NCBI GenBank assembly: GCA_025210295.1
Contig: JAOASC010000046.1
Location: 1-64,000, forward strand
Source: Flavobacteriales bacterium
Lineage (GTDB): Bacteria; Bacteroidota; Bacteroidia; Flavobacteriales_D; Parvicellaceae
Reading direction: 5' to 3'
DNA length: 64,000 nucleotides
Made by a program: the position numbers and the translations under genes
The notes under the pieces: model-generated
Seen by the model: only the letters and a program-made list of their open reading frames with translations
Told to the model about the DNA's origin: nothing
Database searches by the model: none
Part shown: piece after piece, positions 47,775 to 56,671 of the stretch
Position numbering within the stretch: the first letter of the stretch is position 1
Layout: each line of letters starts with the position of its first letter

Positions 47775-48746
47775 ATGAAAACAGTTGCGATTATTGAGGG
47801 AGGCCATAGTCACGAAGAGATCATATCGAGAAAAAGTGCCCAAACAATCTTTAAAAACATTGACCGTAAACATTTTTCACCAATCAGAGTTTCCATTGAT
47901 GAAAAAGGATGGTTTGCTATTCTAGATCAAAAAGAATACCCCATCGATAAGAACGACTTTTCATTCACAGTTAATCATCAAAAGCAACATTTTGATTTTG
48001 CCTTCATTGTTATTCACGGAACACCAGGGGAAGATGGAAAACTTCAGGCTTATTTTGACTTACTGAATATTCCTTACAACACCTCATCGCAACTCATATC
48101 AACGCTAACATTTAACAAGTTTGTCTGCAATCAATTCTTACAAAACTTTGGAATAAATGTAGCTCAAGCTAAACTCGTGAGAAAAAATGAGAGTTACAAC
48201 AAGACAGCAATCATTAATGATTTAGGACTTCCTTGCTTTGTAAAACCAGCTGACGGAGGTAGCAGTTTTGGGATTACCAAAGTAACAAAAGAGGATCAAT
48301 TAGATGAGGCGATAAAAAAAGGGATGATTCATGGCACTCAAGTCATTATAGAGTCTTTCCTCTCAGGACGAGAAGTTACCAATGGAATTTTCCTATCTCA
48401 AAAAGGTTATCAAACACTACCTATTACAGAAATTGTAACGAATAATGATTTTTTTGATTTCGATGCCAAATACAAAGGTGAATCTCAGGAAATCACTCCT
48501 GCTCCAATATCAGAAGAGCTCACAAAAAAAATTAAGCAAACCACCAAAAAAGTAGCCGAAATACTGCACCTTAAAGGTATTGCTCGAATTGATTATATTA
48601 TTGTTAACGACTTACCTTTTTTGATTGAAGTCAATACTGTTCCTGGGATGGCAGCCGAAAGTTTAATCCCACAAATGGCAGCATTGGAGGACATCAAATT
48701 AAGTACTTTAATTACAGAAGTAATAACAGTAAATAGCAACCTGTAA
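47775..48746 (+). CDS. ddl: D-alanine--D-alanine ligase
   Basis: The ATP-grasp enzyme makes the D-Ala-D-Ala dipeptide for peptidoglycan in the cytoplasm. Start at ATG 47775 (MKTVAIIEGGHSHEEIISRK) fits the family N-terminus; the in-frame ATG at 47748 adds nine unlikely residues. Motifs: HGTPGEDGKLQAYFDLLNIP, LPCFVKPADGGSSFGITKVT (ATP loop), GIARIDYIIVN and IEVNTVPGMAAESLIPQMA (Mg binding). The 323-residue length is usual for Bacteroidota Ddl. Confidence 0.95.
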   Translation: MKTVAIIEGGHSHEEIISRKSAQTIFKNIDRKHFSPIRVSIDEKGWFAILDQKEYPIDKNDFSFTVNHQKQHFDFAFIVIHGTPGEDGKLQAYFDLLNIPYNTSSQLISTLTFNKFVCNQFLQNFGINVAQAKLVRKNESYNKTAIINDLGLPCFVKPADGGSSFGITKVTKEDQLDEAIKKGMIHGTQVIIESFLSGREVTNGIFLSQKGYQTLPITEIVTNNDFFDFDAKYKGESQEITPAPISEELTKKIKQTTKKVAEILHLKGIARIDYIIVNDLPFLIEVNTVPGMAAESLIPQMAALEDIKLSTLITEVITVNSNL

Positions 48747-48780
48747 ACCAAGTACTCCAAAACAAGTTTATTTTTTTATG

Positions 48781-48788
48781 TACATTTG
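48781..48788 (+). promoter_or_regulatory. Possible -7 element for cdsA
   Basis: TACATTTG is an exact TAnnTTTG match, 29 bases before the TTG start of cdsA. No TTG is placed 19-21 bases upstream. Confidence 0.4.
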
Positions 48789-48817
48789 CGGCTTTTATTA
48801 AACCTAAATCAATTATT

Positions 48818-49672
48818 TTGAACGATTTAACGAAACGTATTATAACGGGAATTTTATTTGTTGTTGTTTTATTACTCGCAATAACTACCAATAAATACAC
48901 CTTGGCAGGTTTATTCTACATTGTTTCTATGGCAGGCCTCTATGAGTTTTACATGTTAATGGAACAAGTTAGCTTTAAACCTAAAAAAAGTGCCGCTATG
49001 ATAGTAGGCTCTATCATCTATGGGATCATTGTAATGTATAGTTTTGGGGAGTTTAACTTTGCCTATTTATTATTTATCTTTCCTTTATTAGTTACTTTAG
49101 TTGCTCTAGAATTATTTAGAAAAAGTAAAGATCCTGTTACTAACATCGCTTTTTCGGTGATGGGCATTTTATATGTAGTAATCCCACTAGCTATCCTTAA
49201 TTTTTTTGCTTACGATCCGACTTACTACAATGAAATGGACATTAATACTAATAACTATTCAAGTTTGTTATTAGTCGGTTTCTTTGTTATTCAATGGGCT
49301 AATGACTCTGGTGCATATTTATTTGGCTCGTTATTGGGAAAATACAAATTATTTGAAAGAATTTCTCCCAACAAAACATGGGAAGGGTTTTATGGAGGTG
49401 CTATATTAGCAGTTATCACAGGTATTATCTTTGGACAATTCTTTGATGGCAAAACCATTCACTGGATTATTGTTGCTTTAATTATTGTAATATTTGGGAC
49501 TTTAGGTGATTTAACAGAATCTCAAATCAAAAGAAGTTGTGGAGTTAAAGATTCAGGAAACTTATTACCAGGACATGGAGGAATTCTTGATCGATTTGAT
49601 GGGGTGTTATTCTCTGCTCCCTTTGTATTGGCCTATTTACAGTTAGTTTATCTACAATTAATTAACAACTAA
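48818..49672 (+). CDS. cdsA: Phosphatidate cytidylyltransferase
   Basis: This inner-membrane enzyme makes CDP-diacylglycerol from CTP and phosphatidate, the branch point of phospholipid synthesis. The 284-residue protein has about eight hydrophobic segments and the family signature IKRSCGVKDSGNLLPGHGGI followed by LDRFD near the C-terminus, plus ISPNKTWEGFYGG. A TTG start codon is used at 48818, since no ATG lies between it and the conserved KRIITG segment. Confidence 0.95.
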   Translation: MNDLTKRIITGILFVVVLLLAITTNKYTLAGLFYIVSMAGLYEFYMLMEQVSFKPKKSAAMIVGSIIYGIIVMYSFGEFNFAYLLFIFPLLVTLVALELFRKSKDPVTNIAFSVMGILYVVIPLAILNFFAYDPTYYNEMDINTNNYSSLLLVGFFVIQWANDSGAYLFGSLLGKYKLFERISPNKTWEGFYGGAILAVITGIIFGQFFDGKTIHWIIVALIIVIFGTLGDLTESQIKRSCGVKDSGNLLPGHGGILDRFDGVLFSAPFVLAYLQLVYLQLINN

Positions 49673-49767
49673 GAAACACTTTTGTAATAAATTAACAATA
49701 ATATTTCCAACTTTTTATTATTTTCGCCGTATAAAGCGTATATTATTTACAAACAAAAATAACCACT

Positions 49768-50118
49768 ATGAAAAAGTTCTTATTAGCATTTGGTATCATC
49801 CTAGCATTAGCATTTACAGTAACAGCTGCAACTTCAAACTTCAATCAATCGCATGAAACTGCTGTTTCTTCTGACCAAGATGGAGACGGAGATAAATGCA
49901 AGAAAAAAGATTGTAAAGGGAAAAAGGATTGTGCAAAAAAATGTAGCAAAGGAGATACAGCAGCGACAAAGTCTTGTTGTAGTAAAAGTGCTTCAAAAAA
50001 AGCATGCACTGGGAAAACTGAGTGTAAAAAAGGAGAATCTAAAAAAGCTTGCACTGGGAAAACAGAATGCAAAAAAGGTGACGCTAAAAAAGCATGTGCT
50101 CACAAAGAAGCGCACTAA
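49768..50118 (+). CDS. Secreted Cys/Lys-rich repeat protein (116 aa)
   Basis: A signal peptide (about 1-20, MKKFLLAFGIILALAFTVTA) leads to a short acidic segment (DQDGDGDK) and then a Lys/Cys-rich body with 15 cysteines. The C-terminal half holds 2.5 copies of a 15-residue repeat (KKACTGKTECKKGES, then KKACTGKTECKKGDA). The cysteine spacing and basic charge suggest a metal-binding or disulfide-bonded exported peptide; no family is recognised. A strong terminator follows, so it is a single-gene unit between cdsA and the dCMP deaminase gene. Confidence 0.8.
   Translation: MKKFLLAFGIILALAFTVTAATSNFNQSHETAVSSDQDGDGDKCKKKDCKGKKDCAKKCSKGDTAATKSCCSKSASKKACTGKTECKKGESKKACTGKTECKKGDAKKACAHKEAH
49998..50104 (+). 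repeat. 45-bp tandem repeat, about 2.4 copies
   Basis: Units beginning near 49998, 50043 and 50088 encode KKACTGKTECKKG-type 15-mers; the copies differ mainly at third codon positions. The repeat stays in frame. Confidence 0.7.
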
Positions 50119-50143
50119 TATTAACGTTTTTTAAAACTTACTG

Positions 50144-50177
50144 AAAGCCAATCATCTAACATGATTGGCTTTTTTTA
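50144..50177 (+). terminator. Terminator after the Cys/Lys-rich gene
   Basis: AAAGCCAATCAT (50144-50155) pairs perfectly with ATGATTGGCTTT (50161-50172) around a 5-base loop and is followed by T's. The hairpin rules out a start codon for the next gene at 50165. Confidence 0.85.
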
Positions 50178-50191
50178 TCTATTTTTATCGC

Positions 50192-50638
50192 GTGAAAAAA
50201 GGAGAAGACAAAAAAAAGCAAGAAAAATTCGACAAAGCCTACTTAAGAATGGCTAAAGAATGGTCTAAACTATCGCATTGTGAACGTAAACAGGTTGGAG
50301 CATTAATTGTTAGTGGAAGAAGAATTATTTCAGATGGTTTTAATGGTACGCCAACAGGGATGGATAATTGCTGTGAAGATGACGAGGGCTACACCAAATG
50401 GTCTGTATTACATGCTGAAGCAAATGCCATTTTAAAAGTAGCTTCAAGCACTAACAGCTGTGAAGGAGCTACACTATATGTTACTTTGTCACCATGTAAA
50501 GACTGCTCAAAACTAATTCACCAGTCAGGTATTAAACGTGTTGTGTTTATTGACAGATATAAAAATACAGAGGGGATAGAATTCTTAGAAAAAGTTGATG
50601 TAGAAGTTGTTCAAATTCAAAACCCTGTAGAAGACTAA
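50192..50638 (+). CDS. dCMP/cytidine-type deaminase
   Basis: The enzyme deaminates dCMP to dUMP for dTTP synthesis. The zinc ligands are the His of LHAEANAILKVAS and the two Cys of TLSPCKDCSKLI, with the catalytic Glu in HAEANAI. The GTG at 50192 (VKKGEDKKKQEKFDKAYLRM) is chosen, giving 148 residues, because upstream frames start in the terminator. The GTPTGMDNCC segment matches ComEB/dCMP deaminases. The S41 protease gene follows after 22 bases. Confidence 0.92.
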   Translation: MKKGEDKKKQEKFDKAYLRMAKEWSKLSHCERKQVGALIVSGRRIISDGFNGTPTGMDNCCEDDEGYTKWSVLHAEANAILKVASSTNSCEGATLYVTLSPCKDCSKLIHQSGIKRVVFIDRYKNTEGIEFLEKVDVEVVQIQNPVED

Positions 50639-50660
50639 CCTATACCAAACGTACTATTTC

Positions 50661-52235
50661 ATGAAGTCTTATTTAATTATCACACCTTTACTTATAGCAC
50701 TTTGCTCTGCATTAGCTTACTATGTTGGCTCAGGAAAATTTATTTCTCAAAAAAAAGTCATCCAACAGGAAGAAGTTTCAAAATTAAACCATGTATTAGA
50801 ACTTATTGAAAACAGATATGTTGACTCGGTAAAGAAAAATGAACTTATTGAATTAACAATAAAAAATATGCTTGCTGAACTAGATCCACATTCAGCATAC
50901 ATTTCAGCCGTCAATACTGAAGTTGAAAATGAAAGGTTACAAGGTCATTTTGGTGGTGTTGGAATTCGCTTTATTGTTCTACGCGACACCTTAATGGTTA
51001 CTAACATTATCAAAGGAGGTCCATCAGATAAAGCAGGGCTATTGGCTTCTGACCGAATTATAGCCGTTGATGACTCTGTAATTGCTGGAGTTGGTTTGGC
51101 AATCGAAAATGTACATAAAAAACTCAAAGGTAAAAGCGGCACCCCAGTACACCTTACGATTCTTAGAGAAGGAACTGAAAAAGAGATTGATATTATCCGA
51201 GGTCAAATCCCTCTTCCTTCAATCAACGCTTCTTACCAAATTACAGATGACATTGGATATATTAAAATCGATAATTTTTCTAACAAAACAGGCGTAGAGT
51301 TTGCTCAAGCATTAGGAAAGTTAAAACGAAAAGGAATGACCAAATTAATCCTTGACCTTAGACATAATGGAGGCGGATACATGCATACGGCAGTAAATGT
51401 AGTTGATGAATTCTTACCAGATGGAAAACTCATTGTCTATACCCAAGGACTACACTTAGACAAAAACGAAACCTTTGCCAGTGCCTATGGAAATTTTGAA
51501 AACAATGCTGTAGTTGTTCTCATTAACAGCTCTTCTGCTTCTGCCAGTGAAATTGTAAGCGGAGCCTTACAAGACAACGATCGTGCAACAATTATTGGAA
51601 GACGTTCATTTGGAAAAGGTTTGGTTCAACAACCAATGATTTTAGAAGATGGCTCTGAGATGCGCTTAACTGTCTCTCGTTACTACACTCCTACAGGAAG
51701 ATGTATTCAAAAAGCTTATGGAGATGGTATCGATTACCACTCTGATATTATGGAAAGGTATGAAAATGGAGAACTACAGGAATTGGATAGTTCTCACTTT
51801 GAAAACCTAGAACAATTTACGACCCCAAAAGGTAAAATTGTATATGGAGGAGGAGGAATTATGCCAGACATCTTTGTTCCTATTGACACCACTGGTTCTT
51901 CGCTTTATTTAACGAGCTTACTCTACTCTTCTGCATTCAGAAATTTCTGCTTCAATTACATTGATAAAAACAGAAAACAATTACGTTTTAACGACGTTGA
52001 AAACTTTAATAAGAACTTTAAAATAACAGAAGAGTTGTTAAATCAATTTACTGATTTTGCTGAAAAAGAATACGATATTCCAAAAATTATAACTGAATTT
52101 CAGCACTCTAAAGAACGGATAAAAATTAATTTAAAAGCTGAAATTGCAACTTATCTATTTGATGTAAGTACTCGTTCTTTAATCAACATCCCTTTTGACA
52201 AAGACATTCAAGAGGCTTTAAAACAACTTAAATAA
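50661..52235 (+). CDS. S41 family C-terminal processing peptidase
   Basis: A signal anchor (about 5-24) exposes a periplasmic protease. A PDZ domain spans about 90-170 (GGVGIRFIVLRDTLMVTNII, GGPSDKAGLLASDRIIAVDD). The catalytic core includes LILDLRHNGGGYMHTAVNVV, the nucleophile Ser region NSSSASASEIVSGALQDND and the Lys in RRSFGKGLVQQ. CtpA-like enzymes trim or degrade envelope proteins. The 524-residue length is typical of Bacteroidota forms with a C-terminal extension. Confidence 0.93.
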   Translation: MKSYLIITPLLIALCSALAYYVGSGKFISQKKVIQQEEVSKLNHVLELIENRYVDSVKKNELIELTIKNMLAELDPHSAYISAVNTEVENERLQGHFGGVGIRFIVLRDTLMVTNIIKGGPSDKAGLLASDRIIAVDDSVIAGVGLAIENVHKKLKGKSGTPVHLTILREGTEKEIDIIRGQIPLPSINASYQITDDIGYIKIDNFSNKTGVEFAQALGKLKRKGMTKLILDLRHNGGGYMHTAVNVVDEFLPDGKLIVYTQGLHLDKNETFASAYGNFENNAVVVLINSSSASASEIVSGALQDNDRATIIGRRSFGKGLVQQPMILEDGSEMRLTVSRYYTPTGRCIQKAYGDGIDYHSDIMERYENGELQELDSSHFENLEQFTTPKGKIVYGGGGIMPDIFVPIDTTGSSLYLTSLLYSSAFRNFCFNYIDKNRKQLRFNDVENFNKNFKITEELLNQFTDFAEKEYDIPKIITEFQHSKERIKINLKAEIATYLFDVSTRSLINIPFDKDIQEALKQLK

Positions 52236-52244
52236 AATCTTATT

Positions 52245-53465
52245 TTGAATACAGCACTATACATAGCTAAACGGTACATTTTTTCTAAAAAATCGCATAG
52301 TGCAATCAACATCATTTCCCTTATCTCTGTTTTGGGAATCTTTATCAGTACCACAGCAATGATTATTGTACTTAGTGCTTTCAATGGTATTGAGGGGCTT
52401 GTTGAAAACCTATTTAGCTCTTTTGACCCTGCCTTAAAGATCACTATTAAAGAGGGAAAAACCTTTGATGAAAATCAAATAAATATTAATCAACTTAACA
52501 AAATAGAAGGCATCTCTTCTGTTTCAAAAGTAATTGAAGAAATCACAATGCTTAAACATGGAGATCAATGGATCACTGCAACTATCAAAGGTGTTGACTC
52601 TATTTTTTTTGATGTTTGTAATATTTCTTCGGCTCTAATTGAGGGGGAGACCACTTTGAAAAGTAATGGTTTTGAAAACACCATTATTGGGTTAGGAATT
52701 CAAAATCAACTACAGGTTTCAAGTGACCCTCGCTACAGCAATACACTCACTGCTTATGGACTACTTCGAAACAAAAAACTATCGAAGAATAATCGAAAAG
52801 CTTTTAAGCCTTTAATGTTAAATGTAAGCGGTGTTTTTTCTATTAATCCTGAATTTGATAATCAATACATTATCACCTCACTTGACTTCACAAAAAAACT
52901 TTTAGAGTACGATCATTCTATTACCGCAGTCGAAATTGGACTCCATAAAGATGCCTCGTCAAAAGAAGTTAAAGAGCAAATCACTGCTACCTTAGACGAT
53001 AACTTTGTGGTTAAAACTAGATATGAACAAAACGAACTCATTTTTAAAACCAATCAGACAGAAAAATGGATGGTCTTTTTAATTCTAGGATTCATTTTAA
53101 TCCTCTCTACATTTAACATTATTGCTTCAATAAGCATGTTACTATTTGACAAACAAAAGGATATCAAGACCTTAATAAGCATGGGAGCAACCCAACGATT
53201 TATTCAACAAATTTTCTTTTTAGAAGGATTATTTATCAACTTTCTAGGTGGAATCTTAGGAATTATTGTTGGATTAGGCATTTGCTTTCTTCAAATTAAA
53301 TTTCATTTGGTCAAACTTCAAAACTCAGTAATTGACTACTGGCCTGTTGAAATTGAAGCAAAGGATCTTCTACTTGTTTTCTCTACGATTATCATTATTG
53401 GTGTAGTTTCTTCCTATCTTCCGGTAAAATACTTAATCAGAAAACAGTTTAGTAAAAGCTTTTAA
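52245..53465 (+). CDS. FtsX/LolC-like ABC transporter permease
   Basis: The 406-residue protein has a membrane helix at about 22-45, a large periplasmic MacB-type domain (about 50-265) and three more helices (about 270-295, 318-345, 370-395). The C-terminal half carries the FtsX-domain pattern (QKDIKTLISMGATQRFIQQI). Similar proteins release lipoproteins from the inner membrane (LolCE). Its ATPase is not encoded here. A TTG start at 52245 precedes the conserved ALYIAKRYIFSKKSHSAINI. Confidence 0.85.
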   Translation: MNTALYIAKRYIFSKKSHSAINIISLISVLGIFISTTAMIIVLSAFNGIEGLVENLFSSFDPALKITIKEGKTFDENQININQLNKIEGISSVSKVIEEITMLKHGDQWITATIKGVDSIFFDVCNISSALIEGETTLKSNGFENTIIGLGIQNQLQVSSDPRYSNTLTAYGLLRNKKLSKNNRKAFKPLMLNVSGVFSINPEFDNQYIITSLDFTKKLLEYDHSITAVEIGLHKDASSKEVKEQITATLDDNFVVKTRYEQNELIFKTNQTEKWMVFLILGFILILSTFNIIASISMLLFDKQKDIKTLISMGATQRFIQQIFFLEGLFINFLGGILGIIVGLGICFLQIKFHLVKLQNSVIDYWPVEIEAKDLLLVFSTIIIIGVVSSYLPVKYLIRKQFSKSF

Positions 53466-53467
53466 AT

Positions 53468-53504
53468 AAAAAAAGTGGCGACATAAACCTGCAACCACTT
53501 TTTA
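53468..53504. terminator. Bidirectional terminator between convergent genes
   Basis: AAAAAGTGG (53470-53478) pairs with CCACTTTTT (53495-53503) around a 16-base loop. A's and T's flank both sides, so it can serve the permease gene and the convergent sulfide:quinone oxidoreductase gene. Confidence 0.75.
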
Positions 53505-53521
53505 CTTATCAACCCTAACAA

Positions 53522-54781
53522 TTAATCCATCATTTTCCCTTTTAGCATTTTGTTCCAATACAAATAAGGCAACCCGTATTTTTTCAAATACCACATACTC
53601 TTTTTCTCTTTAGATGTATCTACAAATTTGGTTAATACAGGATCACTCATTCTTACATTATTATAGCCAAATTCTGCCAACAACATTTTTCCGTATCCTG
53701 TAACTAAAGGACAAGAAGAATAACCTTTATATTTTTTATTCCCTAACCCTTTATTATCCATAAGGTGCAAGATATTTCCCACGACTACAGGAGCTTGTTT
53801 TCTCAATGCTGCCCCTGTTTTTGCAGTTGGAAGAGCCGCTGCATCTCCTACACCAAAAACATTCTTGTATTTTTTATGTTGCAAAGTATTAATATCAACA
53901 TCTATCCACCCTGCTTCATTACTAAACGGCGATGCTTTAATAAAATCAGGAGCCGATTGTGGCGGTGCTAAATGTAACATATCAAAAGGAATAACCACAT
54001 GCATATCACCTGTCACTTTTTCATCTATTTCAGGGTCCTCATTAACGACACATTGATTATCTCCTGTAGCTGCTAATTTAAAATGTGCTTCTTTTTTCTC
54101 CCCATCAATTTTTGTAATCGCATAATGAAATTTTGTAACAATTTGTTTCTTTTGAACAATTCTTTCTAACTCTTCTTTAAATGGATGCACTCCAAAAATA
54201 ACACTCCCTGGTGAAGCAAAAATAACATTGGTCTGCTCCCTTACTTTTGACTTTACAAAGTGCTCCTCCGCTAAATACATGATCTTTTGCGGAGCTCCAC
54301 CACATTTAATTGGCGTTGTTGGCTGTGTAAACAAAGCATTTCCTCCTTTAAAGTTTTTAAGTACTTCCCAAGTGTATTTAGGATCTACATAATTACTACA
54401 GACTCCATTTCTACCTATATTTTCTTTTAATCCCTCTATTCCATCTAAATCAATTTGAATACCTGGCGATAAGACCAAATAATCGTAAGTAACCTTTTCT
54501 CCACTACCTAAAGTAACTTCATTTTCTTCGGGGTTAAAAGTCACTGCTTTATCTTTAATCCAGTTCACTCCCTTGGGTATTACTGACGCTTCACTTCTTA
54601 TTGTTTTATCGTAATCATAAGCATTTGCCCCCACTAAAGTCCAAGCAGGCTGGTAAACATGTTTTTCTGAAGGTTCAACTACTGCTACATCTACTGATGA
54701 ACGCTCTTTTATCAATTTAGAAGCAGTCATTAATCCTCCTGACCCTCCTCCTATTATTAAAACTTGGTGATGTTTAGACAT
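53522..54781 (-). CDS. Sulfide:quinone oxidoreductase-like flavoprotein
   Basis: The N-terminal FAD motif is VLIIGGGSGGLMTASKL (about 7-23). The 419-residue protein has cysteines at positions 128 (NGVCSNY), 160 (IKCGGAPQ) and 357 (YSSCPLVTGYGK), the three-cysteine set of SQR enzymes that oxidise sulfide and pass electrons to quinone. The second FAD region is VFGVGDAAALPTAKTG. The C-terminus ends in a basic, aromatic segment (YLKKYGLPYLYWNKMLKGK) that may bind the membrane. It faces the CoADR-rhodanese gene across 173 bases. Confidence 0.9.
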   Translation of the reverse strand: MSKHHQVLIIGGGSGGLMTASKLIKERSSVDVAVVEPSEKHVYQPAWTLVGANAYDYDKTIRSEASVIPKGVNWIKDKAVTFNPEENEVTLGSGEKVTYDYLVLSPGIQIDLDGIEGLKENIGRNGVCSNYVDPKYTWEVLKNFKGGNALFTQPTTPIKCGGAPQKIMYLAEEHFVKSKVREQTNVIFASPGSVIFGVHPFKEELERIVQKKQIVTKFHYAITKIDGEKKEAHFKLAATGDNQCVVNEDPEIDEKVTGDMHVVIPFDMLHLAPPQSAPDFIKASPFSNEAGWIDVDINTLQHKKYKNVFGVGDAAALPTAKTGAALRKQAPVVVGNILHLMDNKGLGNKKYKGYSSCPLVTGYGKMLLAEFGYNNVRMSDPVLTKFVDTSKEKKSMWYLKKYGLPYLYWNKMLKGKMMD

Positions 54782-54924
54782 ATTAAAATGTGTTTTTATG
54801 TTTTAGTTAGAACACCCAATTTATGGAAAGCAATAGAAGATCGCTGTTACAAAAGTTACACAAAAGGCTTTTTCCCTCTTAGATTTTGGATATATTGGTT
54901 ACAGTACAAACCAATAGTCCTTCT

Positions 54925-54932
54925 TACTTTTG
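54925..54932 (+). promoter_or_regulatory. Possible -7 element for the CoADR-rhodanese gene
   Basis: TACTTTTG is an exact TAnnTTTG match 22 bases before the ATG. A TTG at 54895-54897 is too far upstream for the usual spacing, so only the -7 element is supported. Confidence 0.35.
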
Positions 54933-54954
54933 CTGAAGAACAATATGTAAACGA

Positions 54955-56640
54955 ATGAAAAGAATAATTGTAATAGGAGGACTATCTGCTGGACCATCGG
55001 CGGCGGCCAAAGCAAGACGAGAGAATGAAGAAGCTGAGATTATTTTGTTTGAAAAAGGAGCAAACATTAGCTATGCAACATGTGGAATGCCATACGCACT
55101 TTCTGGAGTTATTGAAAACAGAGAAAAACTCATCGTTGTTAAACCAGACTTAATGAGAGAACGCTTTAACATCAATGTTAAATTAAATGAAGAAATTATC
55201 AAGGTAGATAGCAAAAATAAAGTTGTTTATAGTTCAAAGGGAGACTATGAGTACGACAGTTTAATTTTTGCTACTGGCGCACGTTCAATCGTTCCTCCGA
55301 TAAAAGGAATTCAAGAGTCGGACAACTGGTCAACTTGTAGAACCATGGGAGATTTCGACAAAATATCGAAAGAAGCCTTACCTGAAGAAGCTCAACACAT
55401 TACTGTTATTGGAGCTGGCTTAATTGGAGTTGAAGTTGCTGAAAACTTGATTGAAGCAGGAAAAAAAGTTACATTAATTGAAGGTGCTAACGAAATTTTA
55501 CCAATGTGGGAAAATAAGTTTGGATACTTTGCTAAAAGTGCCCTTGAAGAGAAAGGTATTGAAGTCATTACCAATACACTTGTCAATACATTTGAAACCA
55601 CTAATAACAAAATAAAAAGCATTAAGATTAGTGACACCAAACACATCAAAACAGATTATGTAATTATGAGTATAGGGATAAAACCTAACACAGAATTACT
55701 GATTAATGAAGGGGCTCAACATATTGCTAATGGAGCTTTAATTGTCAATGAAAGAATGGAAACCAGTCTCAAAGATATTTATGCTGCTGGCGATAACGTT
55801 TCCATAAAAAACTTACAAACCAATGAACATGACTACTTCCCTTTAGGAACGCATTCGAATAAAGGAGGAAGAACTGCCGGGGCCAATGCTTCAGGGCTTA
55901 ATCTAAGTTTCAAAGGCGCTTACAAAACTGCTATCATAAAAGTGTTTGATTATACCTTAGCTAGAACAGGGATGAACTCCAGTGCTCTAACTAAAGCAGA
56001 GATTCCTTTTAAAACCGTTCTAACCATCACTGGATCTACACCGAGTTACTACCCAGGACAAACCGATTTGATTACGGAAATTTATTATCATGCAGATACT
56101 AACGAAATTTTAGGAGCTGAACTATTTGGTGAAATAGGAGTTGACAAAAGGATTGACGTATTGAGTACTGCTATATTTGCTAAACTAAAAGTCCATGACT
56201 TAGCTCAATTAGATTTAGCTTACGCCCCTCCTTTCTCTCCTGCAAAAGACCCGCTTGTTGTAAGTGGTTTTGTATCAGAAAATATCTCTTCTGATAATTG
56301 TAACCAAATTAGCGTAGCAACTTTCGACGATTACATCTCTAACAATAAAAGCGATTCCTACACTTTACTAGACGTTAGAAACGAGCATGAATTTCTTGAT
56401 GGACATCTTCCAGAAGCGCTTAATATCTCACTTCCTAAATTGAGAGAAAATCTTGATATTTTGGACAAAACCAAACCAATTATTCTCTATTGCCAAAAAG
56501 GACTTAGAGGCTACATTGCTCGCCTCATCTTAAAACACAACGGATTCAATCAAGTTTCAAGTTTAGCAGGGGGATATAAATTATGGAAAATGTTAAACAA
56601 ACCTGTTGTCATTCCAGAAAGTATTCACACTCCTAATTAA
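54955..56640 (+). CDS. CoA-disulfide reductase/rhodanese fusion
   Basis: The FAD/NAD(P) disulfide-reductase fold covers about 1-445, with the FAD loop VIGGLSAGPSAAAKARR, the single redox Cys43 in SYATCGMPYALSG and the NAD loop VIGAGLIGVEVAENLIEAG. The C-terminal rhodanese domain (about 460-552) has LLDVRNEHEFLDGHLPEA and the active-site Cys513 in YCQKGLRGY. Such CoADR-RHD fusions reduce CoA persulfide or polysulfide in other bacteria. The pairing with the sulfide:quinone oxidoreductase suggests handling of polysulfide made by that enzyme. A terminator follows. Confidence 0.9.
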   Translation: MKRIIVIGGLSAGPSAAAKARRENEEAEIILFEKGANISYATCGMPYALSGVIENREKLIVVKPDLMRERFNINVKLNEEIIKVDSKNKVVYSSKGDYEYDSLIFATGARSIVPPIKGIQESDNWSTCRTMGDFDKISKEALPEEAQHITVIGAGLIGVEVAENLIEAGKKVTLIEGANEILPMWENKFGYFAKSALEEKGIEVITNTLVNTFETTNNKIKSIKISDTKHIKTDYVIMSIGIKPNTELLINEGAQHIANGALIVNERMETSLKDIYAAGDNVSIKNLQTNEHDYFPLGTHSNKGGRTAGANASGLNLSFKGAYKTAIIKVFDYTLARTGMNSSALTKAEIPFKTVLTITGSTPSYYPGQTDLITEIYYHADTNEILGAELFGEIGVDKRIDVLSTAIFAKLKVHDLAQLDLAYAPPFSPAKDPLVVSGFVSENISSDNCNQISVATFDDYISNNKSDSYTLLDVRNEHEFLDGHLPEALNISLPKLRENLDILDKTKPIILYCQKGLRGYIARLILKHNGFNQVSSLAGGYKLWKMLNKPVVIPESIHTPN

Positions 56641-56643
56641 CTA

Positions 56644-56671
56644 AAAAAGCACTTTAACAAGTGCTTTTTTT
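56644..56671. terminator. Bidirectional terminator between CoADR gene and gldD
   Basis: AAAAAGCACTT pairs with AAGTGCTTTTT around a short TAAC loop. It sits between the convergent stops at 56640 and 56670 and its T-run reaches the gldD stop. Confidence 0.8.

Noticed and set aside
50165..50191. TTG start nine codons upstream for dCMP deaminase
   Set aside because: It lies in the stem and T-run of a perfect terminator and encodes a phenylalanine-rich artefact.
54764..54958. 64-codon plus-strand frame between the SQR and CoADR genes
   Set aside because: It overlaps the SQR start region and the promoter area of the CoADR gene, has no protein-like motif and biased aromatic content from AT-rich DNA.
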